Assembly (NCBI GenBank): GCA_021296375.1
Contig: JAGWAQ010000091.1
Coordinates: 1-6,849, forward strand
Reading direction: 5' to 3'
Length of the DNA stretch: 6,849 nt
Source: Alphaproteobacteria bacterium
Lineage (GTDB): Bacteria > Pseudomonadota > Alphaproteobacteria > Puniceispirillales > UBA1172
Part shown: positions 4,798-6,849 of the stretch, piece after piece
Position numbering within the stretch: position 1 is the stretch's first letter
Layout: every line of letters begins with the position of its first letter
Program-made: the position numbers and the translations under genes
The notes under the pieces: generated by a model
What the model saw: only the letters and a program-made list of their open reading frames with translations
Told to the model about the DNA's origin: nothing
Databases searched by the model: none

Positions 4798-5961
4798 ATG
4801 CCGCCATCGACCACCCCCGCCGGCACCACTCCCGCCAGCACCACCCCCGCCGGCACCACCCCCGTCGGCACCACCCCTGCTGGCACCGTCCCTTCCAGTT
4901 CAGGCATGTCTGGCACGGGCGCAGATTCCGCCGCCTATCTGGTGGACAGCAATCGCCTTACCGAAATGCTGGTTGACGGGGTGATCCTCGCCAATCATCA
5001 GGGCGCGATCATGCATGTCAACAGCGCGGCGGTGCGGTTTCTGGGGGATAAGCTGGTGGGCCAGACCATCGGTGATGTTTTTCATCAGGATGACGTCATT
5101 GACGCCTTCACCAAAGCGGTCGAGCAGAACATCGAAGAAGAGATGAATTTTCATCTTGAAAGTGAGGTGGATCGGGAATTTCACCTCAAGTTCCGCCGCC
5201 TGAATGATGACCTCGTGGCAATGCTGCTGCTTGACATGACGCTCCAGCGCAATCTTGAAAAAGTCCGGCGGGATTTTGTCGCCAATGTCAGCCATGAATT
5301 GCGCTCTCCCCTGACCAGCCTGGCGGGGTTCATTGAAACCTTGCTGGGCGGTGATGTCGAGGATGAGGCGACGCGGCAACGGTTCCTTACCATCATGGAT
5401 GAAGAGGCGGGGCGGATGTCGCGACTGATCGATGATCTGTTGTCCCTGTCACGGGTTGAGGTGATGGAGCATATCATCCCTGACCAGCAGGTCGATCTGC
5501 TTAATCTGGTCGGCTCGGTGATGGATACCCTGTCGGGGATGGCGGAACAACGCGGCATGTCGATCGTGATTGATGATCAGCGCGATGACCGCACCGCCCC
5601 GCAATCCATGCTTGGCAATCCTGACGAGATCACCGGCGTTTTTGTCAACCTGCTGGAGAACGCCATCAAATACGGCCGTCGTGAAACGCAAGTCACGGTC
5701 CGCATCACGGCCCCCAAGCCCGACACCATGCTGTTTGATGTCATTAACCTCGGGGAGGGGATTGAATCCCACCACCTGTCGCGGCTCACCGAACGATTTT
5801 ACCGTGTGGACAAGGCCCGCTCACGCCAGATTGGCGGGACCGGGCTGGGGCTGGCGATCGTCAAGCACGTCGTCAACCGCCACCGTGGCCAGCTTTCGGT
5901 CAAGAGCACGCTTGGTGTTTCGACCACCTTTACGGTAAAATTCCCCACCATCAGCGCGTGA
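4798..5961 (+). CDS. phoR: PhoR-type sensor histidine kinase, apparently cytoplasmic
   Basis: This encodes a 387-residue histidine kinase predicted to phosphorylate the PhoB-type regulator encoded 22 bp downstream. Order: a low-complexity (TTPAG)5 tail (5-29), a PAS-like region (about 46-150), a HisKA dimerisation domain with phospho-acceptor His166 in VSHELRSPL, and a HATPase domain (about 270-385). The N box is NLLENAIKY (284-292), the block LTERFYRVDKARSR (330-343) is diagnostic for PhoR, and the G2 box GGTGLGLAIVKH is intact. The G1 box reads NLGEGI (317-322), with Asn317 where Asp is usual. No transmembrane helix is visible, unlike E. coli PhoR. ATG 4798 has AAGAGAG 8 nt upstream and follows a candidate promoter. 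In-frame alternatives are ATG 4660 (longer, overlapping that promoter) and ATG 4906 (351 residues, omitting the repeats). An in-frame open stretch back to 4552 looks non-coding. Family is secure; phosphate as signal is inferred from family. Confidence 0.9.
   Translation: MPPSTTPAGTTPASTTPAGTTPVGTTPAGTVPSSSGMSGTGADSAAYLVDSNRLTEMLVDGVILANHQGAIMHVNSAAVRFLGDKLVGQTIGDVFHQDDVIDAFTKAVEQNIEEEMNFHLESEVDREFHLKFRRLNDDLVAMLLLDMTLQRNLEKVRRDFVANVSHELRSPLTSLAGFIETLLGGDVEDEATRQRFLTIMDEEAGRMSRLIDDLLSLSRVEVMEHIIPDQQVDLLNLVGSVMDTLSGMAEQRGMSIVIDDQRDDRTAPQSMLGNPDEITGVFVNLLENAIKYGRRETQVTVRITAPKPDTMLFDVINLGEGIESHHLSRLTERFYRVDKARSRQIGGTGLGLAIVKHVVNRHRGQLSVKSTLGVSTTFTVKFPTISA
4810..4884. repeat. Five 15-bp tandem repeats at the 5' end of the kinase gene
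   Basis: Five consecutive 15-bp units (4810-4824, 4825-4839, 4840-4854, 4855-4869, 4870-4884) close to ACCACCCCCGCCGGC encode TTPAG, TTPAS, TTPAG, TTPVG and TTPAG. Several differences fall at third codon positions (ACT, CCT, GCT), so the repeats have diverged while the peptide stays Thr/Pro-rich. This suggests either selection on a flexible tail or simple slippage. Another in-frame ATG (4906) lies just after the array. Confidence 0.93.
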
Positions 5962-5968
5962 AAACGAC

Positions 5969-5973
5969 GAGGA
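5969..5973 (+). promoter_or_regulatory. Ribosome binding site of phoB
   Basis: GAGGA lies in the 22-bp gap between the kinase stop and the regulator start, 10 nt before ATG 5984. It supports that start and independent ribosome entry within the shared transcript. Confidence 0.6.
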
Positions 5974-5983
5974 AATCTTAAAC

Positions 5984-6685
5984 ATGGCCATTAAAGTTCT
6001 TGTTGCGGAAGATGAAGTTAACCAGCTGGAATTGTTGAGTTTTAATCTTGTTCAGGCGGGGTTTGACGTGGTTAGCGCGCCTGATGGCGAGGCCGCGCTG
6101 ATGTTGATTGAGGACGAGCAGCCCGACCTTGTCATCCTTGACTGGATGATGCCGAAAATGTCAGGGATTGAGCTGTGCCGCACCTTGCGGGCGCAATCCG
6201 CCACTCGTGACCTGCCGATCATTATCCTGTCGGCGCGGGGCGAGGAAGGGGACCGCACCCTTGGGCTTGATACCGGCGCCGATGATTATATCGCCAAGCC
6301 GTTTTCCCCCCGTGAGCTGGTATCTCGGGTCAAGGCGCTGTTGCGCCGCGCCCGTCCGGCGCTGGTCAGCGATGTCGTGGAATTCGATGACCTCAAACTC
6401 TACCCGGGCCAGATGCTGGTGACCCGCGATGGCCACAAGGTTGAACTGGGGCCAAAGGAATACCATCTGCTGACCATCCTGATCGAACGGCCGGGGCAGG
6501 TGTATTCCCGGGGGCAGTTGATTGATCTTGTCTGGGGGCATGGCGTTTACGTCGAAGAACGCACCGTGGACACTCACCTGAGCCGCTTGCGCAAATCCCT
6601 GAACAACCCTGTCGGGGCAGCTCAGGACTACCCCAATATTATCCGCACCGTGCGTGGAACGGGTTATGCCCTTCAGGTTAAGTGA
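5984..6685 (+). CDS. phoB: PhoB-type response regulator (OmpR/PhoB winged-helix family)
   Basis: This encodes a 233-residue transcription factor of the usual PhoB length. The receiver domain (1-122) has the acidic pair Glu9-Asp10, phospho-acceptor Asp53 in LVILDWMMPKMSG, Ser83 as the switch residue in ILSARGEE, and Lys105 in DDYIAKPFSPREL. The C-terminal winged helix (about 130-233) contains LGPKEYHLL (155-163), VWGHGVYVEERTVDTHLSRLRKSL-like recognition-helix sequence around 183-206, and the closing IIRTVRGTGYAL wing. All key residues are intact, in contrast to the altered G1 box of the partner kinase. It follows the kinase by 22 bp and is surely co-transcribed. In E. coli it would activate phosphate-starvation genes at Pho boxes; here that is inferred from family. 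No pst or phoU genes lie in the window. No clear terminator follows. Confidence 0.94.
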   Translation: MAIKVLVAEDEVNQLELLSFNLVQAGFDVVSAPDGEAALMLIEDEQPDLVILDWMMPKMSGIELCRTLRAQSATRDLPIIILSARGEEGDRTLGLDTGADDYIAKPFSPRELVSRVKALLRRARPALVSDVVEFDDLKLYPGQMLVTRDGHKVELGPKEYHLLTILIERPGQVYSRGQLIDLVWGHGVYVEERTVDTHLSRLRKSLNNPVGAAQDYPNIIRTVRGTGYALQVK

Positions 6686-6735
6686 CCCCCTCCCTTAAGC
6701 AGTAGCGAATCATCATATTGGATGGGTTAAAAACA

Positions 6736-6764
6736 TTGTCTAAATACATGATTCATTGTATTAT
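6736..6764 (+). promoter_or_regulatory. Candidate promoter for a gene beyond the right edge
   Basis: TTGTCT (6736-6741, four of six) and TATTAT (6759-6764, five of six) are spaced by 17 bp in an AT-rich region after phoB. Transcription would run rightwards out of the window. The remainder of 6686-6849 contains no supported gene and no convincing rho-independent terminator. Confidence 0.4.
6743..6762. repeat. Inverted repeat overlapping the candidate right-edge promoter
   Basis: AATACA (6743-6748) and TGTATT (6757-6762) are perfect reverse complements around TGATTCAT. The element spans the spacer and part of the -10 hexamer of the candidate promoter, a typical location for a repressor site. 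A weak AT-only stem followed by ATTTT is a poor terminator for phoB, though this cannot be excluded. Confidence 0.4.
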
Positions 6765-6849
6765 TTTCTGATAATGCATCGTCATCCTTTTGTTCTGCAT
6801 TTGTCGTTTTGGTTTACCAATTGATGAGATTCAGTAAATCTTGGTTTTG

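Noticed and set aside
6766..6806. Possible Pho box (TCGTCAT with nearby TTCTGCAT)
   Set aside because: The half-sites match CTGTCAT poorly and the spacing is not the 11-bp direct repeat expected for PhoB binding.
6774..6824. 16-codon frame MHRHPFVLHLSFWFTN after phoB
   Set aside because: No Shine-Dalgarno precedes it and nothing else supports translation; a leader peptide cannot be argued from length alone.

Overview
The window looks like chromosomal DNA of an alphaproteobacterium of moderately high GC. This rests on protein resemblance (PhoR/PhoB signature motifs, a D-malate/tartrate dehydrogenase, an aldose sugar dehydrogenase) and base composition, so the taxon is an inference. Seven protein-coding genes fill almost all of it. 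No RNA genes, insertion sequences, CRISPR arrays or attachment sites were seen.

Layout, left to right. (1) A short 16-bp tandem array cut by the window edge runs into a forward gene for a beta-decarboxylating tartrate/D-malate-type dehydrogenase (53-1126). (2) A reverse-strand gene for a small four-helix membrane protein resembling the HemJ/CopD superfamily (1123-1554) meets it tail to tail, with overlapping stop codons. (3) After a 186-bp gap come two translationally coupled forward genes (1741-2484 and 2481-3377). Both encode flavodiiron-like metallo-beta-lactamase-fold proteins without a flavodoxin domain. (4) A reverse-strand exported PQQ-dependent aldose sugar dehydrogenase follows (4540-3398), with a tandem-repeat leader. 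(5) A 257-bp divergent intergenic region holds that repeat leader, a 30-bp dyad and a candidate forward promoter. (6) A PhoR-type histidine kinase (4798-5961) and a PhoB-type response regulator (5984-6685) form a two-gene operon. (7) The last 164 bp are AT-rich and carry a candidate promoter with an overlapping inverted repeat, probably serving a gene outside the window.

The genes do not form one obvious pathway. Clear functional units are the PhoR-PhoB two-component system and the diiron-like pair. The most unusual points are: both diiron-like proteins share an HTELPH motif in which the usual second-iron Asp is Pro, and the downstream one also has Gln for a first-iron His; the PhoR-like kinase has no visible membrane segment, a (TTPAG)5 N-terminus and Asn for Asp in its G1 box; and four separate 15-16-bp tandem repeats occur in under 7 kb, two ending in the Shine-Dalgarno of the next gene and two expanded in frame inside genes.
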